Notes under the pieces: generated by a model
What the model was told of the DNA's origin: nothing
Database searches by the model: none
The model's input: only the letters and a program-made list of their open reading frames with translations
Program-made: the position numbers and the translations under genes
Part shown: positions 7,899 through 17,168 of the stretch, piece after piece
How the letters are laid out: every line of letters starts with the position of its first letter
Position numbering within the stretch: position 1 is the stretch's first letter
From: Oxalobacteraceae bacterium
Lineage (GTDB): Bacteria > Pseudomonadota > Gammaproteobacteria > Burkholderiales > Burkholderiaceae_D
Direction of reading: 5' to 3'
DNA: 63,134 bases
Assembly: GCA_027485795.1 (NCBI GenBank)
Contig: JAIXQK010000176.1
Span: 1-63,134 of the forward strand

Positions 7899-9335
7899 AT
7901 GAATAATCCTGTCATTTATTCTCCGGTTGCATCCGACCAATCACTACGCCATCGTTCAGCTTTTACTGCGCTAGCCGTCGCAACGCTATGCGCGCTGGCT
8001 GCCCTATTACTGCCGGTGGTATCCCAATCGCAGGTGACGCGTTCAGCACCAAAACCAATCCCCCCGAACGAGGCATATTTGCAACCGGTGCCCGGCCTTT
8101 CGCATGGCGAGTTACGAAAGTTTCGTGCGGGTGAAAAACAGTTCAAAGCCCCGTGGGTAGTGTTCCCGCTACTTGGTGGTGAGTGGGGTCTAGGACCGAC
8201 CTTCCTCGCTAACTCTTGCGTTGGCTGTCATGTGCAAGCTGGACGTGGTCGCACGTTTGATGAACCCGGCGCCATCGCTTTCCAGCAATTACTCAGACTA
8301 TCGGTTCCGGGTGAAGAATCGGATGGTGGACCAATTCCGCATCCGAATTATGGCGATCAGTTACAAGTATTCGGTGTCAATGTCGGCCTGAAAGAAAACC
8401 TAAAGCCGGGCGAAGCAGAGCTATACATTGACTGGATACCCTTCACCGTCAAGCTGGATGATGGCACTGAAGTTGAACTACGCAAACCGTCGGTGCGAAT
8501 TGAAAAACCGAACTTCGGCCCTATCGATTCAACCGTCTTGACCTCGCTACGCAATACCCAAGTGGTATTTGGCGCAGGCTACCTAGAAGCAGTGACTGAA
8601 GAAGATATTCTCGCGCTAGCCAAACTGCAGCAATCACAAGGTTTGAATGGACGACCGAACTATGTGCGAGACGACATCAATAAACGCACCGCGCTCGGAC
8701 GCTTTGGCTGGAAGGCAAACCAACCCTCAGTCAAACAACAGATTGCAGCAGCGTTTCATGGCGATATGGGGGTGACCTCGTCGCTGTATATCGAAGAGAA
8801 CTGCCCGCCGATACAAACACTGTGCCGTGCTATGCCGCCCGGGAATAAACCCGAGTTGCTTGATTACTCTTGGGATGAACTGCATTTCTGGCAGCTCGCA
8901 CTCGATGCGCCTGCACCTCGCAATCAAGAGGATGCTCAGGTGATCCGCGGCGGGCAGCTATTCACCCAAGCGCGTTGCGCGCAATGCCATATCCCTGAAT
9001 TACGCACCGGCGAGTTCCCGGCGTTGCAGCAGATTTCGAAGAAGACTTTCCGCGCCTACACCGATCTGCTGTTGCACGATATGGGCCCGGGTCTGGCGGA
9101 TGGCCGACCGGATTTCAAGGCTGGGCCACGTGACTGGCGCACGGCACCACTATGGGGGATCGGTGTATCTGCGCAGGTCAACGGTAGCACTCACCTACTA
9201 CACGATGGCCGCGCACGAAATGTGCTGGAAGCCATTCTCTGGCATGGTGGTGAAGCGCAAGCATCACGCGATCTGTTTGCCGGATTTTCCAAAAAAGAGC
9301 GCGAGGATTTAATCGCCTTCGTCAACTCGCTATAA
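7899..9335 (+). CDS. Di-heme c-type oxidoreductase (DHOR family)
   Basis: A 478-residue exported cytochrome. An N-terminal hydrophobic segment (about residues 22-45) serves as signal or anchor. Two covalent heme sites are seen: SCVGCH near residue 107 and RCAQCH near 360. The region after the first heme (GRGRTFDEPG) and the C-terminal TAPLWGIGVSAQVNG...LLHDGRA...WHGGEA are typical of the di-heme oxidoreductase family, sometimes called thiol oxidoreductases, related to di-heme peroxidases. It probably works in periplasmic electron transfer. The next gene starts 9 bp later. Confidence 0.88.
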   Translation: MNNPVIYSPVASDQSLRHRSAFTALAVATLCALAALLLPVVSQSQVTRSAPKPIPPNEAYLQPVPGLSHGELRKFRAGEKQFKAPWVVFPLLGGEWGLGPTFLANSCVGCHVQAGRGRTFDEPGAIAFQQLLRLSVPGEESDGGPIPHPNYGDQLQVFGVNVGLKENLKPGEAELYIDWIPFTVKLDDGTEVELRKPSVRIEKPNFGPIDSTVLTSLRNTQVVFGAGYLEAVTEEDILALAKLQQSQGLNGRPNYVRDDINKRTALGRFGWKANQPSVKQQIAAAFHGDMGVTSSLYIEENCPPIQTLCRAMPPGNKPELLDYSWDELHFWQLALDAPAPRNQEDAQVIRGGQLFTQARCAQCHIPELRTGEFPALQQISKKTFRAYTDLLLHDMGPGLADGRPDFKAGPRDWRTAPLWGIGVSAQVNGSTHLLHDGRARNVLEAILWHGGEAQASRDLFAGFSKKEREDLIAFVNSL

Positions 9336-9344
9336 GCATCGCTC

Positions 9345-9560
9345 ATGACACTTAAATCTCGTCAGAAGATTATTTATTTCTCGCTGGCGTTTGTAATGTA
9401 CCTGCTGTTTCGGCATTTGCTTGGCCCAAAATTTGGGCTTGAGGGAATTTGGCTGACGATCGCTGCCTATGTATTTGCACTAATTTTTCCGAGTATCTAT
9501 TTGTACCGCCTTTGGGCGGCGTCTCGACAACCGACCACGATGGAGGAGCCTCACCCATGA
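9345..9560 (+). CDS. Small two-helix membrane protein
   Basis: A 71-residue protein with two predicted membrane segments (IIYFSLAFVMYLLF and IWLTIAAYVFALIFPSIYL) and a hydrophilic tail. It starts 9 bp after the di-heme oxidoreductase and its stop overlaps the start of the next gene (ATGA), so it belongs to a tight operon. No family recognised. Confidence 0.7.
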   Translation: MTLKSRQKIIYFSLAFVMYLLFRHLLGPKFGLEGIWLTIAAYVFALIFPSIYLYRLWAASRQPTTMEEPHP

Positions 9561-9931
9561 AAAAACTGATAATGGGATTACTACTGGCCTCCAATGTGGC
9601 CCACGCCGACTGGGTCATGTACGGTGACAATGGCAAGGCTGAGTTTTACTACGACGACAAGACGATTATTGCCAATGGTGCCACCGTATCTGTCTGGGAA
9701 ATGCTGAGCTACAGCTTTCCATTGAATGGTGTTCAATCCAATCGCTCGCATAAAGAGTACAAATGCGCAGCGAGAGAGTTTCGTAACCTTGAGGGGGAGT
9801 TTTTCTCGGAGCCTTATCTCAAGGGCAATAAGGTTAGTAGTGGTGCTGATCGTGAAGATGAATGGCGGCCGGTCGTCGAAGGTACTCGCAACAACGAGTT
9901 GATGGATATCGTGTGTGGTAAACGGAGCTGA
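9557..9931 (+). CDS. Secreted Adhesin_E-like small protein
   Basis: A 124-residue protein starting at the ATG that overlaps the previous stop; GGAGGAG precedes it. The signal peptide is short (MKKLIMGLLLASNVAHA). The mature part resembles surface-adhesin E domains: a start of the form DWVMYGDNGKAEFYYD, a central VWEMLSY strand, one Cys in KEYKCAAREF and one in the final IVCGK. The frame is open further upstream but that part overlaps the preceding gene. A second member lies at 21144. Function unknown; probably envelope. Confidence 0.75.
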   Translation: MKKLIMGLLLASNVAHADWVMYGDNGKAEFYYDDKTIIANGATVSVWEMLSYSFPLNGVQSNRSHKEYKCAAREFRNLEGEFFSEPYLKGNKVSSGADREDEWRPVVEGTRNNELMDIVCGKRS

Positions 9932-9933
9932 AA

Positions 9934-10455
9934 GTGCTAGATCTCGGCTTGACCAAATTAGCGCTAATTGGCGGGGTTGCCTTGATAGTGATTGGTCCCG
10001 AGCGTTTACCTACTGTCGCGCGGGTGGCAGGACGTCTTTACGGTAAGTTGCAAGGCTATCTGTCTTTGCTCAAAACCGAGGTCAATCAACAGATGCTGGC
10101 AGAGAAGCTCAAGGAGCAGATGCAGCAGCAATCCAAAGACGTTTCCGATACCTTGAACCCACTTGAGGAGCTGCGCTCAGTGGCAGACGATATCGCTGAA
10201 GCCGAGCGCGATTTCAGCCGCGAGATCGCTGCGGCGAATCGTTCATTCGGCACTATTCACGACCCAGATACAGCGCTGTCCGGCGAAACACTACGCAGCA
10301 AGCAACGTTCGTTTCAGCAAAAAAAACGCCGTAGCATGAGCGGTCCACCCGTCTGGTTCCAGCGCAGCCAGCAGCGAAGTGTACGACTTATCTCCATGGC
10401 AGCACGACAAGTACGTCAACATTCCACTCCGGTTTCTCAGGCAAGCAAAGGTTGA
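9934..10455 (+). CDS. tatB: Sec-independent translocase subunit TatB
   Basis: A 173-residue TatA/B-type protein with a GTG start 2 bp after the previous gene. The N-terminal helix (MLDLGLTKLALIGGVALIVIG), the PERLP hinge and the amphipathic helix ARVAGRLYGKLQGYLS are characteristic. The long charged, glutamine-rich C-terminal region favours TatB over TatA. Lys at position 8, where E. coli TatB has Glu, is as remembered for betaproteobacterial TatB. No tatA or tatC adjoins it, although the three are usually clustered. A Tat-dependent amidohydrolase lies 2.6 kb upstream. Confidence 0.85.
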   Translation: MLDLGLTKLALIGGVALIVIGPERLPTVARVAGRLYGKLQGYLSLLKTEVNQQMLAEKLKEQMQQQSKDVSDTLNPLEELRSVADDIAEAERDFSREIAAANRSFGTIHDPDTALSGETLRSKQRSFQQKKRRSMSGPPVWFQRSQQRSVRLISMAARQVRQHSTPVSQASKG

Positions 10456-10458
10456 ACT

Positions 10459-10863
10459 ATGAAGATGCTCCGTAAAATCACTCTTGGGATGATGTTGTCA
10501 CTGATCTCGATTGGTGTCAGCGCGCAATCAGTCGACTTTGTCGAGCCGCGTGATGGCGATACTCTACCGACCACATTTACCCTCAAATTCAAGGTGGATG
10601 GCATGCGCGTTGCGCCTGTCAGCGACAAACGCGAAGGTGTCGGTCATTTCCATGTGCTGATTGATGCTCGAGATATTGAGCCTGGCTACGTGATCCCAAA
10701 TGATAATCAGCACAAGCACTTCGACAAGGGGCAAACCGAAAGCCTGATGTTCCTGCAGCCCGGTAAATACAAACTTACTCTGCAGTTCGCCGATAGCGCG
10801 CACCGATCATTCGGCGAAAAAATGCGTAAGACCATCAATATCACAGTCGAGGGCGAAAAATAG
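10459..10863 (+). CDS. Secreted DUF4399-family protein
   Basis: A 134-residue protein with a signal peptide ending near GVSAQS. The mature part has the features of DUF4399: VDFVEPRDGD, FKVDGMRVAP, GVGHFHVLID, HKHFDKGQTE and LQPGKYKLTLQFADSAH, rich in histidine and probably a small beta sandwich. It begins 3 bp after tatB and ends the run of small envelope genes that starts at the di-heme oxidoreductase. Function not known. Confidence 0.8.
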   Translation: MKMLRKITLGMMLSLISIGVSAQSVDFVEPRDGDTLPTTFTLKFKVDGMRVAPVSDKREGVGHFHVLIDARDIEPGYVIPNDNQHKHFDKGQTESLMFLQPGKYKLTLQFADSAHRSFGEKMRKTINITVEGEK

Positions 10864-10871
10864 ATGGACAG

Positions 10872-10918
10872 AGGTACCGCAGATATCCCCTAAAGTCCGC
10901 CAAAGCACCTCCAGTAAC
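10872..10918. repeat. Diverged copy of the dispersed palindromic element
   Basis: The stretch from GGTACCGCAGA through TAAAGTCCGCCAA to CACCTCCAGTAAC aligns over about 46 bases with the element at 38.9 kb (GGTGTCGCAGA, TAAAGTACGGCAA, CACCTCCAACAAC), with scattered mismatches. It lies just after the DUF4399 stop. The inner GTAC arms are mutated, so the hairpin is weaker here. Confidence 0.5.
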
Positions 10919-11055
10919 ATCGAAGGACCGCATACCAGCACTCATCCCCCGGCAGCATCGTTGCGTAGTACAGCTTTTGTTGATTTTTCGTGGTCTAGCA
11001 TGAACGCCTTTACACTAACCTCCGTATCTGACTAACCAGGTGAAGGCGTTAGCAA

Positions 11056-11916
11056 ATGAGTGTGTATAGCTACCAGGAAGATCAACTGTTCGAGCTAACA
11101 GCGCCTGACGGCACTCGCAAAGTGCGTATTTGGCAGGCAGACACTACCGAGGTTGTGATCCTTGGCATTCATGGCGGCATGTCGCACTCGGGCGATTACG
11201 AGACGGTCGGGAGCTATTTCAAACAGCACGGTATGACCACCATCAGCTTTGATCTTTATGGTCATGGCCGCAACAAGCTCATCGACATTCCCCGCTTTAA
11301 CGTGTTCATCGATGATGTGGTTCGGATGCTGGACTGGGTACGCGCAAAATATCCGCAAACGCCTTTGTTTATCGTGGGACATTCGATGGGCGCGCTGATT
11401 GCAAGCCATCTCGTGCTCTCCAACAAACTATTGCCGTATGCCGCGTCCGGTGTAGCGCTATCGTCGCCCTACTACGCTAACGCCATCCCGGTACCGCCTT
11501 GGATGATTCCTTTATCGCGCTGGCTGGCGAAGTTGTTCCCGACTGCGAAAGTGCCTATGGAAGATCTGACGCGTTGGCTGACCCATGACCGCGAGATCAC
11601 CGAGCGACATATTGCGGATTCATTGTTACAGCGGCGCGGCACTGACGCCAGTATGCGTTTCGGGCGTAGCCTGCTAGATGCGCAGGCGGCGCTGCAAGGT
11701 GATTTGAGCGGGTGGAATTTGCCGGTATTCGCGGTCGTCGCGGGTGATGATCGTCTGGCGAACGCATCGGTGAGTAAGGCCATGCTGCGTACCATCCCAG
11801 CTGCACTGCTCGAATTGCAGGTATTCGCGCAGAATTATCACGAGAACTTCAACGAAGTGAACCGCGAGGTAATTTTTTCAGGGATGTTGCGCTGGATGCG
11901 CTCGGTCCAGCGTTGA
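11056..11916 (+). CDS. Alpha/beta hydrolase, monoacylglycerol lipase type
   Basis: A 286-residue serine hydrolase. The HGG motif (LGIHGGMSHSGDY) forms the oxyanion region, the nucleophile elbow is VGHSMGAL (about residue 115), the acid is probably Asp in VAGDDRLA and the base His in NYHENFNE. The overall pattern (FDLYGHGRN, lid with PPWMIPLSRWLAKLF) matches lysophospholipase/monoacylglycerol lipases. No signal peptide, so cytoplasmic. It stands alone, convergent with mltD and separated from it by 28 bp. Confidence 0.85.
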   Translation: MSVYSYQEDQLFELTAPDGTRKVRIWQADTTEVVILGIHGGMSHSGDYETVGSYFKQHGMTTISFDLYGHGRNKLIDIPRFNVFIDDVVRMLDWVRAKYPQTPLFIVGHSMGALIASHLVLSNKLLPYAASGVALSSPYYANAIPVPPWMIPLSRWLAKLFPTAKVPMEDLTRWLTHDREITERHIADSLLQRRGTDASMRFGRSLLDAQAALQGDLSGWNLPVFAVVAGDDRLANASVSKAMLRTIPAALLELQVFAQNYHENFNEVNREVIFSGMLRWMRSVQR

Positions 11917-11944
11917 GCCCGAAGCGCTAAGCTTGTTGGGCGGC

Positions 11945-13276
11945 TCAGCGCGCAGCGGTGCGGCGGGCGCGGGTTGACGGCTTGCTGCGGGACTCGCGGC
12001 TGCCGGCTCGGGCGCCACGACGAGCGCCACCTTCGGACACCAGACCAAGTACCGCGTTGTCGGCAATATCAGCACCGATCTCTGCAGCCTCGATGCTGGT
12101 TTTCGGCACGATTAGCGTCGAGCCTGCAGTCGGTTGCATGTTGGGTGGAATCGCATTAGCGTCACGAATGATCTGCGGGGTGGTTTTGAATCGTGTCGCG
12201 ATGGTCTCGATACGCTCACGTGCTGCGGAGATTTTGAGCGAGGTCCAGCTGGAAAGCGTACGCGTCCAGTTGCCGAGGTTTTCTTTAAAGCGCTCCGCAT
12301 TGATATGCGGCAGCAGAATCTGGGTGTCAGCACTACCGGTGATCACCGGGCGATTGAACTGCGGGTTCAGTGCTTTGAACTCTTCAAGTGGCATCTCGGC
12401 CAACTCTGCCGCCAGCTTGATATCAATGTCGCGGGTTTTTTTGACCGACGTAAAGTACGGCTGGTCATCAATCTCCGGCAAGCGAATCTGGTGTTGCGAT
12501 GGTAGCGCAACGATATTTTTTACTGCCTGCAGCTTGGGGTAGTAATTGCGGGTTTCCGCCGGCATGTAAGCCGACAGGCTGATGTAATCCGTGCCCTTGC
12601 CCGCTGCGCGTGCGCGGTTGATTGCCTTGCGGACAGAACCCTCACCCCAGTTGTAGGCGGCAAGCGCCAGCTGCCAGTCGCCAAACATGTCGTGCAACTG
12701 CTGCAGATAACTGAGCGCAGCATTGGTGGAGGCCACCACATCACGGCGCTCATCACGGAATGCGTTCTGCTTCAGGTTGTAGCGTAAACCGGTACTCGGT
12801 ATGAACTGCCACATGCCCGCCGCTTTCGCATGTGAATAAGCGTTCGGGTTAAAACCAGACTCGATCACCGGCAACAGCGCCAGCTCGGTCGGCATGCCAC
12901 GCTTTTCCAGCTCTTGCACAACATAAAACAAATAGCGTGAAGCGCGCAGACCCAGGCGCTCGAAAGCCTCAGGACGAGCAGCGTAGGTGGCGGTGTGCTT
13001 GGACACCAGCGGACTACTCATCTCTTGAATGCTGAACCCTTTGCGGATGCGCTCCCACAGATCACCCTGGCCAGCTGCCAGCGGCTCAAGTGGAAAATCT
13101 TCGTCATTGATGCCAAGCACCGGCATGACCGCAACCCGCGCTTCAGTGCGGGTGTAGCTGCTGCTATCTGCGCCAAGTACAGTATCGAGGGGCGCAGCAG
13201 CAGGCGTCGCCGCATACGAAGCGGACGAGGCGAACAGAGCGGCACACAGCCAAGCGATAGGTGTTTTGCGGAACAT
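11945..13276 (-). CDS. mltD: Membrane-bound lytic murein transglycosylase D
   Basis: A 443-residue exported enzyme that cleaves the MurNAc-GlcNAc bond of peptidoglycan, forming 1,6-anhydro ends. Signal peptide at residues 1-22 (ending SASYAA), without an obvious lipobox. The SLT domain carries the catalytic Glu in LLPVIESGFNPNAYSHAKAAG, followed by GMWQFIPSTG and LALAAYNWGEG. One clear LysM unit follows (IETIATRFKTTPQIIRDAN). The C-terminus is a basic Ala/Arg/Ser-rich tail. It has fewer LysM units than E. coli MltD. Confidence 0.9.
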   Translation of the reverse strand: MFRKTPIAWLCAALFASSASYAATPAAAPLDTVLGADSSSYTRTEARVAVMPVLGINDEDFPLEPLAAGQGDLWERIRKGFSIQEMSSPLVSKHTATYAARPEAFERLGLRASRYLFYVVQELEKRGMPTELALLPVIESGFNPNAYSHAKAAGMWQFIPSTGLRYNLKQNAFRDERRDVVASTNAALSYLQQLHDMFGDWQLALAAYNWGEGSVRKAINRARAAGKGTDYISLSAYMPAETRNYYPKLQAVKNIVALPSQHQIRLPEIDDQPYFTSVKKTRDIDIKLAAELAEMPLEEFKALNPQFNRPVITGSADTQILLPHINAERFKENLGNWTRTLSSWTSLKISAARERIETIATRFKTTPQIIRDANAIPPNMQPTAGSTLIVPKTSIEAAEIGADIADNAVLGLVSEGGARRGARAGSRESRSKPSTRARRTAAR

Positions 13277-13442
13277 GGTTTGAAGCTAACGGCCTGTTTT
13301 CAAATAACTATTTTTGCCGAAGCAGGGTCGGAGAGTTTATTGGATATTAATAACCAGCGTCAAGAACTGATCGTCAGCAGGCACCGATTCCTGAATAGTC
13401 AATCCGGCAATTGTTTGCCGCACTACCCGAATTAGTGAGGTT

Positions 13443-14882
13443 TTACGGGCGATCTGAGGGGTTTTGCCGGAGATCAGGCACCCCGGAATTGGACGGCCCA
13501 GGCAGGCCGGACTTCCAGCCGAGCGCCTCGGCCAGCTCCTGCGCCAGCCGCTGGTAGCCTGGCGGGGTGAAATGAGTAAGGTCCCGCGCCATCAGCGGCG
13601 GGTTGCCCAGCATCCAGCGATAAGCCGACCCAGCGCCACCCATGGCGCTCTGCATGCTCCAGGCGCTGCAGCCATAGCGGTTGCCGATCCGCTGCTGCAT
13701 CTGGAATATCTTCTCGTGGATGTGAGAAAAGCGCAGCAGGCTACCGGACAAGTTACTGTCCCGTTCACCGCTCGCCGATCGCCTGCCGGTCTTTTTGCGG
13801 GATTTTGGCAGCAACACGCCACGGTCGCCTGGTGCGATCAACACACAGCGCGCCGCCGGGAAAACCGCTCGCATATTCTGCAAAGCAGCGTCGAGCATTT
13901 GCGCATAGCCTGCCGCATCGAACGGACGCGAATTGCCTTCGTTGGTGCCAAACTCCAGCATCACCATCTCATAAGCGGTGGTGTCGAAGTATCGACTGAA
14001 ATAAGCGGGGTCGAGTTGCTGCCAGGCGCGCATGGTGGCGCCCGGAATACCAAAAGCATCCAGTACCGCCGCCGGTGGCTCGCGGTAATTGAGCTTCAGG
14101 CCGTGCAGGATCAGCGGCGATTGCGCACGCAACTTCAAGACCGAGATTGGCCCATCAGTTGCGCTGATACTGACACGACCGAATGCGTCATCGGCTTCGA
14201 GTGCGATTCGGGCCTCGGGGCCGCCATCGACACTGATCACTGCGCTTGCGGCGCTCTGGCTCGCATTGAAAAACAACTCCACGCTCTCGACCTCAGCCTC
14301 ACCTGCTTGATTGCGCAGATCTAGCCATAGGTAAGCGCCCTGCTCGGCTTGTAGCGCGTTCAAACCGATTCCTGTCGCTACGTTCTGGGTGCGGCTGTTA
14401 TAGGCCAGCTCGGATTTCCAGCCATCCATGCAGAAGCGGCGTAAAGGCAGGATCACGCCAGCCCGACCCATCGTCATCGGCAGGAATGCGATACGCGGAC
14501 GCACACCTTGCGCGCCTAGTATTCGCCGCATCTCGGCGGCGAAGGAACCCGCTGCTAGATGGCTGTCGCCCCAAATCGCGATACGCTTCGGAATGGTGCC
14601 GGAGGTATCAAGACGTTCTGCGGTTCGGCTGGTTGAATTCAACAGCGCGCCGATCTGATCTAACTCCTCAGCATCAGGCGGCTCCAACTCTTCGAGTGGC
14701 GGGGTATGGCGTTGTCCTACACTGGGCTTCAGCGGGCAGCGCAACTCGCCAGTTTGCTGACCACTTTGCAGGTTGAAGTGCCGTGCGCTTGGCTCAGCGA
14801 GCGCACCGTCCGTCACGAACAGTTGCAAAGTCACAGCCGAGAGCAGCGCCAGCGTCAGGCGCCGGTGGAAGATTCCAGGCAT
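13443..14882 (-). CDS. SGNH-type hydrolase of an envelope O-acylation pair
   Basis: A 479-residue exported protein. The start at 14882 (MPGIFHRRL) begins a good signal peptide (LTLALLSAVTLQLF) and lies 1 base after the stop of the acyltransferase gene, so translation is probably coupled. SGNH motifs are AIWGDSHLAAG (nucleophile Ser), MLEFGTNEGN, and DLTHFTPPGY near the C-terminus with the Asp-x-x-His pair. A beta-rich domain lies between blocks I and III, as in enzymes acting on O-acetylated polysaccharide or peptidoglycan. Substrate unknown. The frame is open 78 bases further upstream but inside the previous gene. Confidence 0.78.
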   Translation of the reverse strand: MPGIFHRRLTLALLSAVTLQLFVTDGALAEPSARHFNLQSGQQTGELRCPLKPSVGQRHTPPLEELEPPDAEELDQIGALLNSTSRTAERLDTSGTIPKRIAIWGDSHLAAGSFAAEMRRILGAQGVRPRIAFLPMTMGRAGVILPLRRFCMDGWKSELAYNSRTQNVATGIGLNALQAEQGAYLWLDLRNQAGEAEVESVELFFNASQSAASAVISVDGGPEARIALEADDAFGRVSISATDGPISVLKLRAQSPLILHGLKLNYREPPAAVLDAFGIPGATMRAWQQLDPAYFSRYFDTTAYEMVMLEFGTNEGNSRPFDAAGYAQMLDAALQNMRAVFPAARCVLIAPGDRGVLLPKSRKKTGRRSASGERDSNLSGSLLRFSHIHEKIFQMQQRIGNRYGCSAWSMQSAMGGAGSAYRWMLGNPPLMARDLTHFTPPGYQRLAQELAEALGWKSGLPGPSNSGVPDLRQNPSDRP

Positions 14883-14883
14883 C

Positions 14884-16791
14884 TTAGTAACGACAGGGGA
14901 CCACGTGCAAAGCATTTGCGGCCTTGCCGCTGACATGACGAACCCCTGCAGCGCGCACAATTTCAGCGCTCAGGGTTTGTATACCTTTACGCGACAAATG
15001 GACACGGTCTGCAGCGAAGTAGTCATTGCGTCGGCGACTGATGGCGTTCCAGTCGATCACTTTGACGTTAGCGTACTCATTACTTATTTGCGCCAACATC
15101 GCATTGTTCGGGCCTTCCCAACGGCGTGGTGCCTTGACATTGATCAGGATGACTTTGCGGTCGCGCAAGTGCGTCAGCACATCTCGTATTGCTCGCTCAC
15201 CCATGAAGCCATTGGTGCCTAGGTGAATGACGACGGTATTGGCGAGCATCTGGCGCGATTTCAAATCTAGCACCCGCACCAAGCCGCCGCGAATCTGGCG
15301 CCCGACAGCGGCGTCAATCTCCACGCCGTCAATCCGTCGCAGCAGATGCTCGGAAGCGCCGAGCAAGACGGAGTCGCCGATCACTGTCAGTTGTGGCGGT
15401 GGCAGCTGGTCGCTCACGGTTGATACCGAACGGCCGCAGGCGGCTCGTATCGTGCGGTAAGGGCGAACCACCACGGGTTGGTCCATCGAACGCTCACTAG
15501 TATGCTCATGCTCGATCGCAACCGCTTCGATGCCGATCACCGGAGGCGGCGCGGGACGCACTAACACCACGACCAACACCGCAGCCGCCATCGCCGAGCC
15601 GGTCGAAATATAGCCGAGGTAAGCACCGCGCCGCTGCTTCGCCCATTCGAAAAGTGCGCCGCTACGAATTGGCTGCTCGACATAGCGATACGACAGTTCT
15701 GCCGCAATACCTGTCAGCACTAAGCGCACTACCGATTGCAGCAGCGGATGATCGGGTAGTTCAAACTCGGGGCGCAACAAAACATAAATCGGCCAGTGCC
15801 ACAGGTAGAGCGCATAGGAGCGTTTACCCAGCCAAACGAGCGGTGGTTGGCTTAACCAACGCGGCAGCGAGCCTGTCGGCTGCGTCGCGGCGAACAAGAA
15901 CACCACGGTCACCAACGCGAACACAATGAAACCACCGCGGTACAGCCACAAACTGCCATCTCCACTCAGCAGCATTGCCCCGAGCAGCAGTGCTAGGGCA
16001 GCCATACCGAGCCAGTCGATACGGGTGGCCGGTGCCTGGCCCCATGGTGAGCTAGCGACTACTGTGGGCTCCGGCTGCGAAATGCGGCGCGCGCGCGGAT
16101 CCCACAGCGCTGCCAAGGCTGCGCCTGCAAATAATCCAAACGCATGGGTATCGGTACCGAGGTAGGCTCGACTGGGGTCAACTGCCTCAGGGAATCCGCG
16201 CTGTATCGACAGCAAGATCATCCATCCACCCGAGAGCAGCATGAGTCCGAGCGCAAACCAATGCAGCTTTAGACGTTGCCCCAAGCGTAGGATTGCGATC
16301 AGCGCCAGCGGCCAGAAGATGTAGAACTGCTCCTCAATCGCGAGTGACCACAAGTGCTGAAACAAAGGTGGGCGACCGCTGATCTCGAAATAAGACTGCT
16401 CGGAGAAAATTTGCCACCAGTTGGAGGCGTAGAAGAATGCCGGCAGCGCATCAATGCGCGTACGGTGGATGGCATCCGGCGCAAAGTACTCGACCAGCAG
16501 CACGCAAAGCAGAAGCAGCGCCACCACCGCCGGGAACAAACGGCGCGCGCGTCGGATGTAAAACTCTCGCAGCGAGATGGTCTGGTCGCGCTCATACTCG
16601 CGCAGCAGCTGCGAGGTAATCAGAAAGCCCGACAGAACGAAGAAAAGATCAACGCCCAGGAAACCAGCGCTGAAAAAGCCCTGCAGGTCGAGGTGATAGA
16701 AGAGAACGGCGAGCACCGCGATGGCGCGCACGCCATCGAGTCCAGGCAAGTAATCGGCTCTGCTGGTTGCTCGATACACCATTGAATTCAC
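14884..16791 (-). CDS. OafA/OatA-like acyltransferase with C-terminal SGNH domain
   Basis: A 635-residue integral membrane protein. Residues 1-380 form an acyltransferase-3 domain: YLPGLDGVRAIAVLAVLFYH at the start, FLGVDLFFVLSGFLIT, FYIRRARRLFP and LWSLAIEEQFYIFWP, with about ten membrane segments. The periplasmic C-terminal part carries SGNH motifs VIGDSVLLGA, VIHLGTNG and DRVHLSRKG. This is the two-domain layout of bacterial O-acetyltransferases acting on cell-wall or LPS sugars. The GTG start at 16791 is favoured by an upstream GAGGA; an ATG follows at 16782. It forms a unit with the downstream SGNH gene. Confidence 0.85.
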   Translation of the reverse strand: MNSMVYRATSRADYLPGLDGVRAIAVLAVLFYHLDLQGFFSAGFLGVDLFFVLSGFLITSQLLREYERDQTISLREFYIRRARRLFPAVVALLLLCVLLVEYFAPDAIHRTRIDALPAFFYASNWWQIFSEQSYFEISGRPPLFQHLWSLAIEEQFYIFWPLALIAILRLGQRLKLHWFALGLMLLSGGWMILLSIQRGFPEAVDPSRAYLGTDTHAFGLFAGAALAALWDPRARRISQPEPTVVASSPWGQAPATRIDWLGMAALALLLGAMLLSGDGSLWLYRGGFIVFALVTVVFLFAATQPTGSLPRWLSQPPLVWLGKRSYALYLWHWPIYVLLRPEFELPDHPLLQSVVRLVLTGIAAELSYRYVEQPIRSGALFEWAKQRRGAYLGYISTGSAMAAAVLVVVLVRPAPPPVIGIEAVAIEHEHTSERSMDQPVVVRPYRTIRAACGRSVSTVSDQLPPPQLTVIGDSVLLGASEHLLRRIDGVEIDAAVGRQIRGGLVRVLDLKSRQMLANTVVIHLGTNGFMGERAIRDVLTHLRDRKVILINVKAPRRWEGPNNAMLAQISNEYANVKVIDWNAISRRRNDYFAADRVHLSRKGIQTLSAEIVRAAGVRHVSGKAANALHVVPCRY

Positions 16792-16835
16792 AAGAAAATA
16801 TCCTCGGGATTATAGAAACAATTTCCCCAGAGGAA

Positions 16836-17024
16836 TTACTTTTTGGAAAATTTTTTTGCGATCGACCCAGGTTTGGCCAGCCAAACCGGCCGCTCGGGTG
16901 CCAGCAGGATCGCAAGCACCACATCCATGCCCACCGCCAGCACCAGATCGGCGACCACCGGCGACAGCAATGCCTCGATGGCACGCAGCATCGCAATGGT
17001 GAACGCCGGTCCCAGCAAGGTCAT
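16836..17024 (-). CDS. Possible small hydrophobic membrane protein
   Basis: A 62-residue frame with codon use like its neighbours (many CTG, GTG, GCG), a GGTGAG site before the ATG, a long hydrophobic stretch (LLSPVVADLVLAVGMDVVLA, then ILLAP) and a basic tail ending SIAKKFSKK. It lies 44 bp upstream of the acyltransferase on the same strand and could be its leader gene. No family recognised; chance cannot be excluded. Confidence 0.45.
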   Translation of the reverse strand: MTLLGPAFTIAMLRAIEALLSPVVADLVLAVGMDVVLAILLAPERPVWLAKPGSIAKKFSKK

Positions 17025-17168
17025 GAGCTCACCAAGCCTAGCACGTGCTGAGCGAGTCTTTCGTCAGCAGCTCTTGCAGGTGTCGATTGCGCCGAGGTGT
17101 GCTATACATCATTACCCCGCCCGCCTTCTCTGGCCGAACTGCATCGGCGGCGGAACGCATGGAGCAGG

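Noticed and set aside
13464-14324. A 286-codon plus-strand frame opposite the SGNH hydrolase gene
   Set aside because: Composition is that of an antisense shadow (many Arg, His, Gln), while the minus strand has SGNH motifs and a signal peptide.
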